Made by a program: the position numbers and the translations under genes
Part shown: piece by piece, positions 1-11,159 of the stretch
Numbering within the stretch: the first letter of the stretch is position 1
Layout: every line of letters begins with the position of its first letter
Notes under the pieces: model-generated
The model's input: only the letters and a program-made list of their open reading frames with translations
Told to the model about the DNA's origin: nothing
The model's database searches: none
Source of the DNA: Saturnia japonica
Lineage: Eukaryota > Arthropoda > Insecta > Lepidoptera > Saturniidae
Direction: 5' to 3'
Assembly (NCBI GenBank): GCA_033032175.1
Contig: CM065331.1
Coordinates: 9,300,370-9,364,369, forward strand
DNA length: 64,000 nt

Positions 1-47
1 TATTAAAATATTAATATAGAATATAAAATATGATATAGGTAATTAAG

Positions 48-283
48 TTACATGGACCCCACTTTAGAAAAGGCCTCCTTCAAAGAATGCCATGATTTTT
101 GGCAACATCCAACCAGCTCTTGTCTGCGATAGCCTCTAATTCATCCTTCCACCGTGCCTTTGGCCATCCTTTGCGTCTGTATCCATGAGGCCCGCTCCAC
201 AGAGTCCATCTCTCAATGGTACTACGAGCCATATGTCCTGCCCAACTCAGTTTTAAACGTCGGGCGAAATATGAAGCATCCAT
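48..283 (-). pseudogene. RTE-type LINE ORF2, C-terminal fragment
   Basis: The minus strand encodes about 67 residues including WAGHMARS and GWPKARWKDELE, the conserved tail found after the reverse transcriptase in RTE-clade LINEs. The frame stops at 80-82, and the next residues of the expected tail continue in another frame, so it is decayed. The catalytic domain is absent. There is no sign of a host gene. Confidence 0.75.
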
Positions 284-559
284 TAATTTTGTATGTTCCC
301 TGTATTGTGACTTATTTTATTTTTCAGTTTGTAAAATACAATTTAGAAACAACGGCCGACCACGGAGACATTAGCAAACTGCTGTCATGCTACTTCTCGG
401 CAGCTGGATATGCAATGGCTGAACCCAAAACGCGACAAACCAAAAGAACCAAAACAATTTTTCAAGTAAAGTTTATTATAGCAAAATCATGGTAGGTATT
501 AAAAACTGAATTTTCAACGGCAAATTTTTTTTTTGCGTTATGATCACTGTTGCAACATA

Positions 560-760
560 ACCTAAAGAAATCAGTTAGTTCATAGCCTTATGAAAACATA
601 TCCCTTAGATTGCGAATTATAGTGTTTGTTCACAATCTACCGACAGTTTATAATCTCACCAATGTTTAACCATGCCAAATCTCGCAGTCTTCCGTGCACG
701 TAATACGCTTAAAATGGTACCGAAAGCTTTTGCTTCACTTATTAATATATAGATTAAACT
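560..760 (-). repeat. Dispersed repeat, copy 1 (partner near 42.8-42.96 kb)
   Basis: The reverse complement of this stretch matches about 42,820-42,960. Both share the GAAGCAAAAGCTTTCGGTA block and a GAGATTTGGCATGGTTAAA block. The partner lies in the intron-rich part of the window. Probably a fragment of a non-autonomous DNA transposon or Helitron; no ends are identified. Confidence 0.5.
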
Positions 761-1084
761 TGATAGTCGAAACGTATGTTTTTAGGTTACCTATGTCCAA
801 TATTTATGACGCAAAAAAAAACGTTTCGTACTATTTTGTGGTGACTTTTTATATATAATACCAATATTAATTTTTACAAAGATACGATAGTATCATAATA
901 TATTGATTTTTTAAATAATATATAGACTATGGAGTATCAATTATAAATATGTTTACCTTGATAAGATGGAGCCGCAGCGAGAATATACCGCATTTCCTTT
1001 ATTTAGAATTAGGGAATCGAATTTGTAATAGAAATAGTGTATCCACCGAGTTTTTGGCGGAATCTTGAGCTGCTATGTTGTGTT

Positions 1085-1240
1085 TTATATTTTGATTCAA
1101 TAACTTAAATTCTTTGACTCTATATTGTGTAATATTGGTGCTATTTTGCGTGATATAGTTTGGTTATTGTGCATACGTGAAGTGGATTATAAATATTATC
1201 TGTAAATATGCATTTTGAGATGTCAAAAAAACTCCCTGAA
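1085..1240 (+). repeat. Dispersed repeat, copy 1 (partner at 38.74-38.91 kb)
   Basis: It matches the reverse complement of about 38,740-38,910, sharing TTTTGCGTGATATAGTTTG and GTGAAGTGGATTATAAA and a TGCATTTTGAGATGTCA end. Class unknown. Confidence 0.55.
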
Positions 1241-2524
1241 TAGTTCTTAAAGAGAGCCACCGTCTTTTTGGACCCACTTTCAATATTAGGCAACTCGCAC
1301 TTTTGTAACAATAACTAGCTATACGACCCACGGTTTCACCTGTGTTATAAAAAAATCCATACAAATTTTGGATCCCCGTTACAACACCCCTTTAGGGGTT
1401 GAATTTTCAAAAATCTGTTTTTAGCGGATGCCAACGTCATAATAGCTATGTATCTGTGTGCCAAATTTCAGCCTAATCTGTTTATTTATTTCACATTTAC
1501 ATCCTATATTGTTATTAACTTAGCCTGTGTTAGTAAAACTAATAGGGTTGCCAACACTATTATATAATCTAGTATTCTACTATATTAGGCGTCCGAGTAT
1601 TATTTTTCTAATAAAATAAAAATAAAGCAGGAGAAACTATTTATTTTTTATTTCAAGCTTTTACCTCTTTCTGAAATGATACATTGTCAATTTTATTATT
1701 TGTCATTATCTTCATCAAATGTCTATTAAACTGTAAAAAATATTCCTATAAAAAATAAAATATTTATTTGAATAATTTTACCTACATATTAAGCAAAGCT
1801 GCACTACATAGCAATAACAGAAACTTGCATAGCTACTAACGCATTTTATTAATTCAGTCCAATGGTGAAGGAACAAACTATCTTGTCTACTTAATCATAT
1901 CTTCAGGACACCATTAGACCTACCATACAGTCAACCAATCAGGGAGCATCCTTTTTTACGTATCATCAACACACGCTTCAGCAAATGTTCCTAAAAATAA
2001 TGGCCTGAAGACATTATGGTACTGAACACGAAGAGCATTATAGCCAAGACAAGCATGTAGGGACCAGAGGTTGCTGGTATAGAAACACTGACCGTAGGCT
2101 TTGAATAGTTATATCTTTACTCTTGGCGTACAACGAGCAAATCTGCGAACCAGCGTAGTGCCCCTCACCGACAACGCCATGCGCTCTTTCTGATGTCTTT
2201 GTCATCTATCATATTATTCGTAACGTATAGAGGTATTTCAACTCCGAAACTCTTTCTAAAGCGGGTCCACTAACTCACAGATAAGATTCAAGATAACACG
2301 GGGAATAAATATTATATATATTAGTCTTATTAACATTATATTAAAATAGACGGAAAGTTTCCGACATATTATTTCTTCATAAACTTATACATGGTAGTGT
2401 TGATGCAGCGGATCTGACAAAGCCTCCGAGATTCCCTATGAAGTGTATCTTTTGGAGTATCTATATCTATCAAAGATATCCTTTGGAGTAACTAAAATGA
2501 GGTCACAATTATGCTGTCCCATTA

Positions 2525-3062
2525 TTGGAAGAAAGTTACAATGCAGTAAATGAAATTGACATCTTTCAAAACTCTTATAACAATTTTAAGCCCCCGTTTT
2601 CCTTGTGCGAGTGCGGTCTTGACGAGGGATCCGTGGATCACATTTTTTTTAATTGTCCCAAACTATTTTGTTCTTTATATGACCTTCTTCCTAGTTATAT
2701 TCCTCGTCTTTCTAATGTCAATACATTACTTACATATGTCCATTCTACTTTTATTGAAATATTTAGTGTCTTTATTTATCGTAATTATATAAAATTGTTC
2801 GTGTCTCTAAAGATTATAGTTTAGCTTTTTATTTATATGTTTAACATATGTAATTTTATGTTTTCCCTGCAGTTCCCATAACAAGGATTAAGTATATATT
2901 TGTGACTGTTTTATGTTGCTATAATGTATCGTTTTTATGGGTTTTAATACTACAGTACATCGAACATTTGGCAACTAAATTCTATAATGTATATTTGTCA
3001 CACTTGACATTGGCAAAATTACCAACATAAGCAGAAGCCAAAATTAATAAATAAATAAAAAA
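2525..3062 (+). mobile_element. LINE 3' end: zinc-binding C-terminus plus 3' UTR and A-rich tail
   Basis: The coding part (2525-2824, about 99 residues) contains a Cys-Cys-His-Cys pattern (CECG, then DHIFFNCPK), as found at the C-terminus of ORF2 in I/jockey-group LINEs with an RNase H region. The following 240 bases are a 3' UTR ending in AATAAATAAATAAA. The same 3' UTR recurs at 60,575-60,710, which supports a real element end. 5' truncated, so inactive. The clade is inferred. Confidence 0.65.
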
Positions 3063-3818
3063 CATTTTAAAACTGCTACTACTAAATCTTTTAATAAATA
3101 ATATTTTTGTTGTATTGTTCAAATGTTAATTAGTCTTTTCATACAGCATTTTATTTCTTATTCGCTGGTTTCTTTATAAAATTTTATCGCAATATCACAA
3201 ATAATGTTGAACATACCTTAATTGTAATTGGTGTGTCTAATAAAATAAATAAATATTTAATGCCATTATATTAAAGTAAACTGCACATATTTTCAGTAAT
3301 TTCCTGAGACCACCGATCGAAGGACTTAAAAGCACCTTGTCGTCAGAATCACATATATTAATAGCATATACTCCATTGATATAGCAATCGACTTGCATGC
3401 TGCCAAGTCTGTCATAATGATCTGCCAGCATCAACATGTTGTGATGATAACGCATTACAATATTTACTTATATACATATGGGATAAAGTATTGTGTAGCA
3501 AAATCAACGATAAATGGAATTTAAAAGCTGCGAGTATTCAAACCAACGCGATGCCAAAGTACAGCTTGATGCAAGACAGAAGCAATTAATAAAATAACCA
3601 CTTTTTATCTTCCATAAAAATATAAATGAAATGATGTTCGTTGGTAAGCGATTTAATTAAGAACTGCTCCACCGATTTGGCTAATTATATTTTAAGCGAT
3701 AACTATATTTGAGAAATAATGTTTAAATGTTTACAGGTTTTCCATACATTATTCGTCTCTAAACGTCAAAATGATTACTTAAATAAAGTTATCTGCCAAT
3801 TTAACAGTTATCCCTAAA
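3063..3818. other. AT-rich stretch without a gene
   Basis: No coding signal. Around 3630-3700 there is a short piece resembling a widespread insect repeat (CACCGATTTGGCTAATTATA). Otherwise nothing recognisable. Confidence 0.4.
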
Positions 3819-3949
3819 GTTGTCTGTCCACTGACGTGAAGTTGTTGAAAAATCGACCAATAGAATTGCATAACAATCTAGAGTTGCAATTCTATTGGTC
3901 AAAATTTGTTAGATGCAATTCTATCCACTCCACTTCCTTGGACAGACGC
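3819..3949. mobile_element. Palindromic MITE
   Basis: Outer ends are imperfect inverted repeats (GTCTGTCCACTG near 3822, CTTGGACAGAC near 3939). Inside is a perfect 16-bp inverted repeat, GACCAATAGAATTGCA at 3855-3870 and its complement at 3885-3900, with a 14-base loop. A related palindrome lies at 50,248-50,366 with the same CCAATA/TATTGG core. No coding capacity. Superfamily uncertain. Confidence 0.6.
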
Positions 3950-3954
3950 TTAAA

Positions 3955-4133
3955 GGTCTGGTCAAACAGCGGACGGCCGAACGCGGCGGCGACGCGACGT
4001 GACGCGACCGCTAATCGAGCGCCGAACGCGACGTCTCTATGTGATATATTCTACATTAACTAATATATTACAACTCTGCACGTCCCGCCAGCGTCGCGTC
4101 ACCGTCCCGCCCCGTCCGTTGTTTGACCAGACC
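3955..4133. mobile_element. GC-rich MITE with TTAAA target duplication
   Basis: Terminal inverted repeats GGTCTGGTCAAACAGCGGAC at the left and the complement at the right (one mismatch) flank a 179-bp GC-rich body rich in GACGCGACG-type repeats. Direct TTAAA repeats flank it at 3950-3954 and 4134-4138. Its base composition is very unlike the AT-rich surroundings. Non-coding, so it depends on a transposase elsewhere. Confidence 0.75.
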
Positions 4134-4335
4134 TTAAATGTTAGTAATAGGATCTCACCATTTGAAAGATGGATTTACATAATTCTTGTTTTGTCCTATT
4201 CGTTATGATCCTGAAAAAGTTTTCGGGAAAGTAAATTTGGAGTAGGTGCACTATGGTCGAGTTATGACCCTTGGAAATAGCAAAATAATATATGCAGGGC
4301 CAGCTAGTATACTATTATTAATGATTGATCTAATT

Positions 4336-5075
4336 TTGTCTAATTTTGGTGTTTGAAAAGGAAGAAAACTTGACAGAAATATGTGTCCAGATTGATGAGG
4401 ATGAACTGGAGCAAGTAAGTGAGTTTGTATACTTGGGATCGATGTTTACCAGGGATGGAAAGTATGAGAGAGATATAGGAAGGAGAGTAAATGCCGGTAA
4501 TATGGTGAATGGGACGTTACACTCTTTTATGAGCAGCCAGAGTATTTCTATGAAAGCTCGTTTGGCTGTGCATAGAGGATTGTTGGTTCCAACACTCATG
4601 TACAGAAGTGAAAGCTGGGTGTGGCAGAAAAATCATGAAAGTAAAATAAATGCAGTAGAAATGAGAGCGCTAAGAGGTATGTTAGGAGTGAAATTGAGTG
4701 ACAGGATAAGAAATAGTGTAATAAAAGAGCTTTGTGGTGTGAAAGAAGATATAGTCACACGAATTAAGATAGGGATGCTTAGATGGTTTGGACATGTTGA
4801 GAGGATGAATGAAAGAAGAATCACTAAACAAATTTATGATGCGAGTATGAAAGGAATCGTTGGAAGAGGAAGGCCTAGACGAACATTTATCGATCAAATC
4901 GGAGACGTTCTGAAGAAAGGTAAGGTCAAGAGTACTTTAAACCGATGAGCATGCATGAAAAGATTAATGAATATCGAAGAAGCGAAAGAGGTATGCTAGG
5001 ATCGTAGCAGGTGGAAGGACGTGGTCTCTGCCTACCCCGTTGTGATATAGGCGTGATTTATGTATGTATGTATGT
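4336..5075 (+). mobile_element. 5'-truncated RTE-clade LINE with 12-bp TSD
   Basis: It encodes the end of an RTE-type reverse transcriptase ORF (4346-4948): the post-catalytic [11 protein letters not shown] block, a [10 protein letters not shown] motif and the [11 protein letters not shown] and GRGRPRRTF motifs typical of the RTE C-terminus. The catalytic core is missing. The element ends in an ATGT microsatellite (about 5060-5075), a usual RTE tail. It is flanked by exact direct repeats ATTGATCTAATT at 4324-4335 and 5076-5087, the insertion-site duplication. The 603-nt frame is intact over its preserved length, so the insertion may be fairly young. Confidence 0.88.
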
Positions 5076-5149
5076 ATTGATCTAATTGGTCATTAGGAAT
5101 AAGCTTCACAGGTGCGTTGGCGGCGACACGGTGGAGATTTGGCTAGTTA

Positions 5150-5350
5150 AATACAACAAGACAATCCTGAACTAAAAAGAAAACCAACATAAATGATTTT
5201 CAAGAGTTCCCTGTTGTATCTTCGAAGTAGAAAGTCCAATACGAATGAAATTAAAGTGGGATCACCCATGAGGTATCCCCTTTTCAACTAAAAAGAATCA
5301 TCTAAATCGATTCATAAACAAATAAATTATGACTGATTATTCATTAAAAA
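5150..5350 (+). repeat. Dispersed repeat family (copies at 10.6, 46.2 and 59.7 kb)
   Basis: It shares the blocks AGTCCAATACGAATGAAATTA and AAAAAGAATCATCTAAATCG with 10,620-10,870 and 59,680-59,880 in the same orientation and with about 46,150-46,300 in reverse. Non-coding. The 59.7-kb copy ends in a Helitron-like CAGCTAG terminus, so this family may be Helitron-derived. Confidence 0.6.
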
Positions 5351-5839
5351 AACACAAAATAGTCATGAGGTCTGCCGACAGAAGTGAAAACCTAAAACTA
5401 TAAACAAATATTTGTTATTTTTGGATATCAAAATCATTATTATATTTTTGGTTTGTTTAATTTTTAGGATATATTTCTACAAAGATTCCGTTTATCGTTA
5501 ACACGTCACGTTACCATGTCGATGACGATTTACATAAATTGACTCCCTATAGAAGTTTTCACTTCAAAAAAACATTCGAATTGACCAAACGCCGTCTTTT
5601 TTTTTCGAAGTCGGTTAATAAAGTTGATTCTTATAAATATATTGCATAAACTCGTCCATATCTCGAAAGTCCCTTCACAATTAGAGCGTGACTGAACAGT
5701 TAGGGGGAGAAATATGTTTGTAACTGATACATCTTCACGCCGCGTCCCGTTGGGGGATGACATAGAGACTAAACAATGTATTTATAAATATTTAGAAACT
5801 TTTATGTTTTAGTCCAAGGGTTGTGAAATAATATCTGAT

Positions 5840-6010
5840 CATGATGAAGCGATAATGGCTCGGTGGTAGTTTGTACGGATACCGCGTCTATCGACATCAA
5901 TTCGAATCCCTATGTTGAGCTATCGTTGTTGGAGATATGATGAAATCAGAGCGTGGTGGTACAGCGTTTTTTAATATCCGCCTGAATATCTATCACAGTT
6001 AAGTTGAGCA
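5840..6010 (+). mobile_element. SINE-A copy (tRNA-derived), plus strand
   Basis: It starts with a tRNA-like head: an A-box-like TGGCTCGGTGGTAG and a B-box-like CAATTCGAATCC. A tRNA-unrelated body follows, shared with other SINE-A copies in the window (6815-7138, 44,430-44,700 and 48,140-48,300). Not a functional tRNA gene. Confidence 0.6.
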
Positions 6011-6068
6011 TAGTAGACAGCTTCACTTGAGAGCTAGCTTTTCCACTAGGCTTAGATTTAAACATAAA

Positions 6069-6511
6069 TCTATACTAATATTATAAAGTTGAAGAGTTTG
6101 ATTGTTTGGTTGAACGCGCTAATCTCAGGAACTACTAGTTGGAATAGGAAAAATATTTTAGTAGTGGTTAGCCCATTTATCGAGGAAGGCTAAAGGCTAT
6201 ATAACATCACGCTACGACCAATAGGAGCGGAGCATCAATGAAGAATGTTGTAAAAACGGGAGAAAATGATTACTTTTGAGAGTGTAGCGACATTGATATA
6301 GTGATATCTATCCTCGCCATAACTGACGCATCCTACATCGCGATATTAAAATTAACCGAACAATTGAGTATATATATATACAAAAACCCGACAACAACCG
6401 TTGGGCTGCTGCCCGCCCAGACATAACACCTGTCTGGTCGGAGGATCCTCCCTTTACCCCGTACAAGAGCTTCCATTATGTGACGCAGACGAAGTCGCAC
6501 GATTCAGCTAG
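6069..6511 (+). mobile_element. Non-autonomous Helitron
   Basis: It begins TCTATACTAATATTATAAAG directly after an A and ends GATTCAGCTAG directly before a T, the Helitron rule (5' TC, 3' CTAG or CTRR, between A and T, no TSD). The head plus the GAACGCGCTAATCTCAGGAA and GGAGCGGAGCATCAATGAAG blocks are typical of lepidopteran Helitrons. No Rep/helicase coding. Part of its 3' half is shared with the split copy at 61.6-62.9 kb. Confidence 0.8.
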
Positions 6512-6814
6512 TCTATTATTATTACATTAGATCTAACCTAATGTACAAATGTGAGGATACTTATATTTGAACATTTGTCTTTCAAAAATGCACTGAACGG
6601 CTGGACAGAATTTAATGAAATTTTGCATAGAAACCGATTATGTGTTGGAGTTAAGACAAATGATCATTATTTTAATCGGCTAGAGAAGAGGGTAGGCCAC
6701 CATAAGATTAACAGAAAGCCTTTTCGTTCCAATGTTATAAAAGGAAGGTATTGTCCAATTTTCATATTTGTCTGGCTGACGAAATAGGAGAAATTGTGTC
6801 CGACGCGACCACCA

Positions 6815-7138
6815 TTTTTTTATTGTTATAGGTTTAGCCTCGTTGCCATAATCTCACCTGATCTTAAGTGACGATGTGCTCCTAGATGGTAGCAATCTAG
6901 ACCCATTAGAATACTGGCTTTCAAGTGTGTGTAGTGTTTATCGGTGTATGGTGACAAATTTTCAACTTGAGGGTGGTAGCTAACTAGGCTGGCATTTGAA
7001 AAAGCCCTACCTCTATACTATGATTTTATCTTGATGTATTCCTTGACCGGGTGCACAGGCTCATTGCAGCGATTCGAACTCACGTCGATCGATGCGGAGT
7101 CCTTTCACGTTACCAACTGAGCCATCATTACTAGATCA
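6815..7138 (-). mobile_element. SINE-A copy, minus strand
   Basis: The reverse complement starts with GATGGCTCAGTTGGTAACGT (A-box-like) and GAGTTCGAATCGC (B-box-like), then a body ending in CACTTAAGATCAGGTGAGAT and an A/T tail. It is one of the best-preserved members of this tRNA-derived family here. Confidence 0.7.
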
Positions 7139-7149
7139 TTCATCATCAT

Positions 7150-7545
7150 TAGACTTAGTAAGACTAATAAAAGTTTTTTAGGTAATAGTGTTAGGATCTA
7201 TAACAAGATTCCGAAGCACATTACTGATTTACCGGACAACAAGTTCAAGGACCATGTCAAGCGGGTTTTACTGTCAAAAGGTTATTTAGGGTGGATCACT
7301 ATGTGAATGATAGTGATGTCTGGAAGTGACTCCCTCTCTGTGCATCCACTAATATATTATTATTGTACCTGTTATATTTGAAACATTTGTACAGTTAAAA
7401 AAAAACCGATCGAGTTTCTTACCGGTTCTTCTCGATGTCTGGGATGTTTTCCGAACCAGCAGTAGTGCTTGACGTTCATAAGTGCCTTTTTAGGGCCTAA
7501 ATTGAATAAAGATTATTTTGATTTTTTGATTGCAAAACGATACAC
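7150..7545 (+). mobile_element. LINE 3' end (last ORF2 codons plus 3' UTR)
   Basis: It matches, in opposite orientation, the 3' part of the LINE at 33,375-33,790: the same end of the coding region (VNDSDVWK then stop), the same ACCGGTTCTTCTCGATGTCT block and the same TTTAGGGCCTAAATTGAATA end with a GATTTT-rich tail. Further copies of this 3' UTR lie near 51.0, 51.6 and 63.2 kb. 5' truncated and inactive. Confidence 0.75.
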
Positions 7546-9094
7546 CATGTATAATAACCTCCACACTGGTTCATTTAGGCGTTTCGCACTCATGATTAGT
7601 ATAGTATATTCAGAAGTGAAGCAGAGTAATAGGATCGATACCCGACTGGATCATGACCATCAGACATCCGTTGATAATCCGTCATAGTGACTCTTTAGGT
7701 TTGTCGCGTTTTTGATCATCCAATATATATCCAGCTGCCGAGATGCTTGCAGAATCGCATGATAGCGGTGACCGTCGACAGATTACAGATCTTTGGACGG
7801 TTACCGTTGTTTTTGGAATCTACTGTGCTTACAATCAGGTACAGTGATCTCAATTTGCCGAGCTATTCTTTGTCATTTCTTGTCATTTTGTTTGTTCGTT
7901 TTCATAATAATAATATATAATTCCGGAAAGGGTTGATATACCCCATTTCGAGGTAGTCCAAATGACACGTAAAAAAACGTACCCGTAAAAACACCTTATT
8001 GTATCACCTCGAACGTAACCTGTCAATATTACCACATATCGATTGACGTTCATGTCATAAGCGGTAGCGGTTATTAGTTTTAAAACTAGAATAACAATAT
8101 ACGCAACTGTGGGTAGAGTTTAAATGTGAGGGTATGACAATAGTAACACTAGCGATAAATTAAGGTACAATAGACGCATCCCATCATTATGCGTTGTGAT
8201 GTTAAAGCGCGCAGACGCCTTGTTTGGTCTTTTATGTTAGAGTCATTTTAATTTTAATCTTACTGTTTGCGATTAATACGAAGTCGCTTTTTTTTTGTTA
8301 CTTATATTGATTATTCTTACTTTTGCAAAATGTTTATACATTGTTGAAGTTAAACTTCTTGCAGACCAAGACCTAGCTACATAAAAACCTTGTATTTTGA
8401 TATTATATTATATTGATATTGTGTTTTGATAAATATTATTCATGTACCAAATTTTTTTTTTATCAAAATTTGTTCAGTTTGACCAGCCACCCTCACTTAA
8501 AGCCACGGGGCGGCGCTGGCAGATTAGACGATTTTAACTCGCCTATACATGAGGATTCTTTTATAATAGGTATAAGCCATGTAGCAAACGACCAGGTTTT
8601 TTGTAGCCAACTATTGGTATATTATACGGCTATTCTGAGAATTGAGTGGCATGTAAGCTTCACGTACCAGCAGCATCTTTTAGAAGCCCTCACATATTTT
8701 ATAATCGTATTGTTAGGACTACTTACAGAAAACATTCGTATTTCATTCGAGTGAGCAGCAGTACGAATAAGTTGGTGAATGATTTAAACGTTGATTTATA
8801 TAATACAACTGTGCAGAAGTTGAAAGCTCTTCTAAATTTTTAATTTCTTTTGTTAATATTTTTTGGTTCTTCCGTCTACTTTATTCTTTATTTTTTATTC
8901 ACATATATATATGTGAGAATTTGTAAATGGCCTTCATTAATTTATATATGTGTCAAAGACACGTTACGTTTATGCACATTTCATTACTAGATTAAGATAA
9001 AGAGTAAGAGAAAAACAGCCATACATTGTATATTTTAATTGCCTCATCAGCCTAGTAGTCTATGAAATTCTCAGTAGTAGTTTGGAGTGTTGCT
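7546..9094. other. Intergenic stretch with weak LINE-like coding trace
   Basis: Mostly AT-rich non-coding. A possible C-terminal LINE remnant lies at 8646-8843 and is listed separately. No other genes or clear element ends. Confidence 0.4.
8646..8843 (+). pseudogene. Possible LINE ORF2 C-terminal remnant
   Basis: About 65 residues with a charged, tyrosine-rich pattern (IVRTTYRKHSYFIRV, then an NDLNVDL stretch) resemble the last residues of jockey/CR1-group LINE ORF2 proteins. There is no catalytic domain, and the similarity is weak and judged by eye. It may be chance. Confidence 0.3.
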
Positions 9095-9230
9095 TTCTGC
9101 TCAATTAATGGCAATAGGCTCGCCCCCTATTACATGGGACCTAAAAACATATCCGACGAACCGTGGGTGTACATTAGTACACCTCTACCTAACCCTTCAA
9201 GGATTTAAGCGTGATCGTAGGTTATTTTAA
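9095..9230 (+). mobile_element. SINE-B 3' fragment
   Basis: It carries the SINE-B body (CAATTAATGGCAATAGGCTC, CCCTATTACATGGGACCTAA, GTGGGTGTACATTAGTACAC) but lacks the tRNA-like head. Full-length relatives are at 26,410-26,690 (reverse) and 56,395-56,602. Confidence 0.7.
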
Positions 9231-10004
9231 GAAGTTTCAATTCTATCACATGTACGGTGCACGCGCAGTTTCCTCCTTTCACTGAAGTTAAAAAAATACT
9301 GAATCAGAATGACTTATTGCAATTGGCAAAGCTTTTGACTCGTACCATTTCCCATTTCGGATTCACCGTCACGCCATCTCATCGACCTGTAAGTCCGGTT
9401 TACGACACCCGTCTAACGAGTTCGATCCCTGCTCCAATGTAAGCACTGGGCTGGGATGAGATCGAACGGCGCCCTTGTCTTATTGAATTTGTGTACACAA
9501 ATCCATTCCAGATAGGAATAAATGAAAGATAATATACAAGAATACGCTGTTTAAAGAAGAGTAAATTTTACAAAGAGTTGGCCGTCACGTGACGCCCGGC
9601 AAATTTGAAACACCTTAATGAATATTTTTTTTAAAGTCTTCCGTTGTGTCGACTTCGACGCACAACCGTAGCTTACTACTAATTTACGATTGTCTTAAAT
9701 ATGCAATAGGCATAGAGGTGATTGATTGATTGACTGACTGTATCTGTACCTGATAAATAAAAACACCGGGTGACACGATAAACTAAAAGAAAGCCACTGT
9801 GAAGATGTTTATTTTATTACCAAGTGTATGGTGGTCGTGATCCCTACCAACAGCTTTTAATCTATCCATGTTTTAACATGAAAATTATCCAGTCTGTCTA
9901 TTAAAAAAACGAACTCGGCTGTACACGCCAAAGTTAGATCAAAGCGTCGCCACGCCAACAACCGCCAACATTGATTCCAACACCGGTCTGATCCACCGCA
10001 TTAA
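9231..10004. other. Intergenic stretch, nothing recognised
   Basis: A short open frame at 9257-9442 has no recognisable motif. No repeat ends, RNA genes or regulatory elements could be supported. Confidence 0.35.
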
Positions 10005-10248
10005 GGTAGGACCGCAACATGCCGCCGTGCCGCTCCACTTGATATGCCGCATTATGGCGGTGCTGCATTGCGCGTCGTGGCGCTGCGAGTCAAAATATTC
10101 TTTGGAAGGCAAAGTGCAAAGCACAGTGCAGCGCCGCTCTGGTGCGATAGTCCCCATATAAAATGATACATATTATATTTTGACGCTTTATTCCGCGCCG
10201 TGCTGCACCATGCAGCGACGCCCGGCGCCGCTGTAATGGGGTCGTACC
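10005..10248. mobile_element. GC-rich MITE with imperfect terminal inverted repeats
   Basis: The left end GGTAGGACCGCAACATGCCG and the right end, whose reverse complement reads GGTACGACCCCATTACAGCG, form imperfect inverted repeats around a body rich in GCCGC/GCAGCG motifs. Flanks are TTAA (left) and TTTA (right), suggesting a TTAA-like target. Its GC content contrasts strongly with both flanks. Confidence 0.6.
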
Positions 10249-10619
10249 TTTAGATGTCTCACATCAAAATTTAAGCAACGCTCACGTGATACTTCCGGTG
10301 TTAGATGCGTCGATAGGCTGCGAACCGCTTAGAATATGACTAACCCCACACCAGTTTCCCTCCACCATGGTATAAAAAAACTTTAACAATCGTCATTCAC
10401 TTGTAAGATGAAAAGCAAATAGTTTATAAACTCCGCTTTTTTAATCAAGATCGTGATCACCATACACTAGGTGAGACTTCCGTCATAGTGACATCGTATC
10501 GTGTTCAGAGATTAGCCGTTGTTTATCCACTAATCAAGTGGTAAGGTTCTGTATCCATCTAGACTTAAAATACACATGGTGATTCATTTATTTATAAAAA
10601 AGGCAATGCTACAGAGAAC

Positions 10620-10870
10620 AAACTGAACCTATAACAACAAGACAACTTTTAACAAAAAAGAATTCCCTGGTGATCTTCGAAGTTCAAAGTCCAATACTAA
10701 TGAAATTAAAAGGTGGTCAACCTTTGTATATCCTATCCAAAAAAAAGAATCATCCAAATCGGTTCATAAACATAGAAACAAAGAAGTTATAGCTGAACAT
10801 CCATAAATTCAATATACATTCAAATTGAGCAGCCTCGGCTTTTGTTGAAATCTGTTAAAAAATTTTAAAT
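10620..10870 (+). repeat. Dispersed repeat, second copy of the 5.15-kb family
   Basis: It shares the AAAGTCCAATACTAATGAAA and AAAAGAATCATCCAAATCGG blocks with 5150-5350 and 59,680-59,880. Non-coding. Confidence 0.6.
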
Positions 10871-11159
10871 AAAAATAAACCATGATAGAATCTACCCTCC
10901 GATTAAAGCAACGCACAACAATTTCCTAATAAATTTGTATCAATCATTAACACAATAATAATTTACGGTTTACTTAAACATAATATCTTGAGGTAGTTAC
11001 TTCTTGAGGTTTCTAGAAGATGGTGCTTGATACGCGTAGGTTAATTTTGCTCAGTATCTCCGAACATTGAGCATTGATGAGCATTTTCATTAAAACGGTA
11101 CAACCCCTATTTTAGCCTCTCTCTCAACTTCATATTTTTTATTGGAATTATTTTAACAG

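Larger units (their letters stand above)
284..2400. other. AT-rich intergenic stretch with repeat remnants
   Basis: No convincing coding region is visible. It holds two recognisable dispersed-repeat pieces (about 560-760 and 1085-1240). A stretch near 1360-1480 resembles the degenerate bodies of short Helitron-like repeats. The rest shows nothing I can name. Confidence 0.5.

Noticed and set aside
2210..2400. Possible promoter or small gene near 2.2-2.4 kb
   Set aside because: Only AT-rich sequence with chance motifs; nothing to support transcription.
7060..7135. tRNA gene on the minus strand (GGCTCAGTTGGTA, GAGTTCGAATC)
   Set aside because: It is the head of a SINE-A copy; a SINE body follows and the arms do not pair like a functional tRNA.
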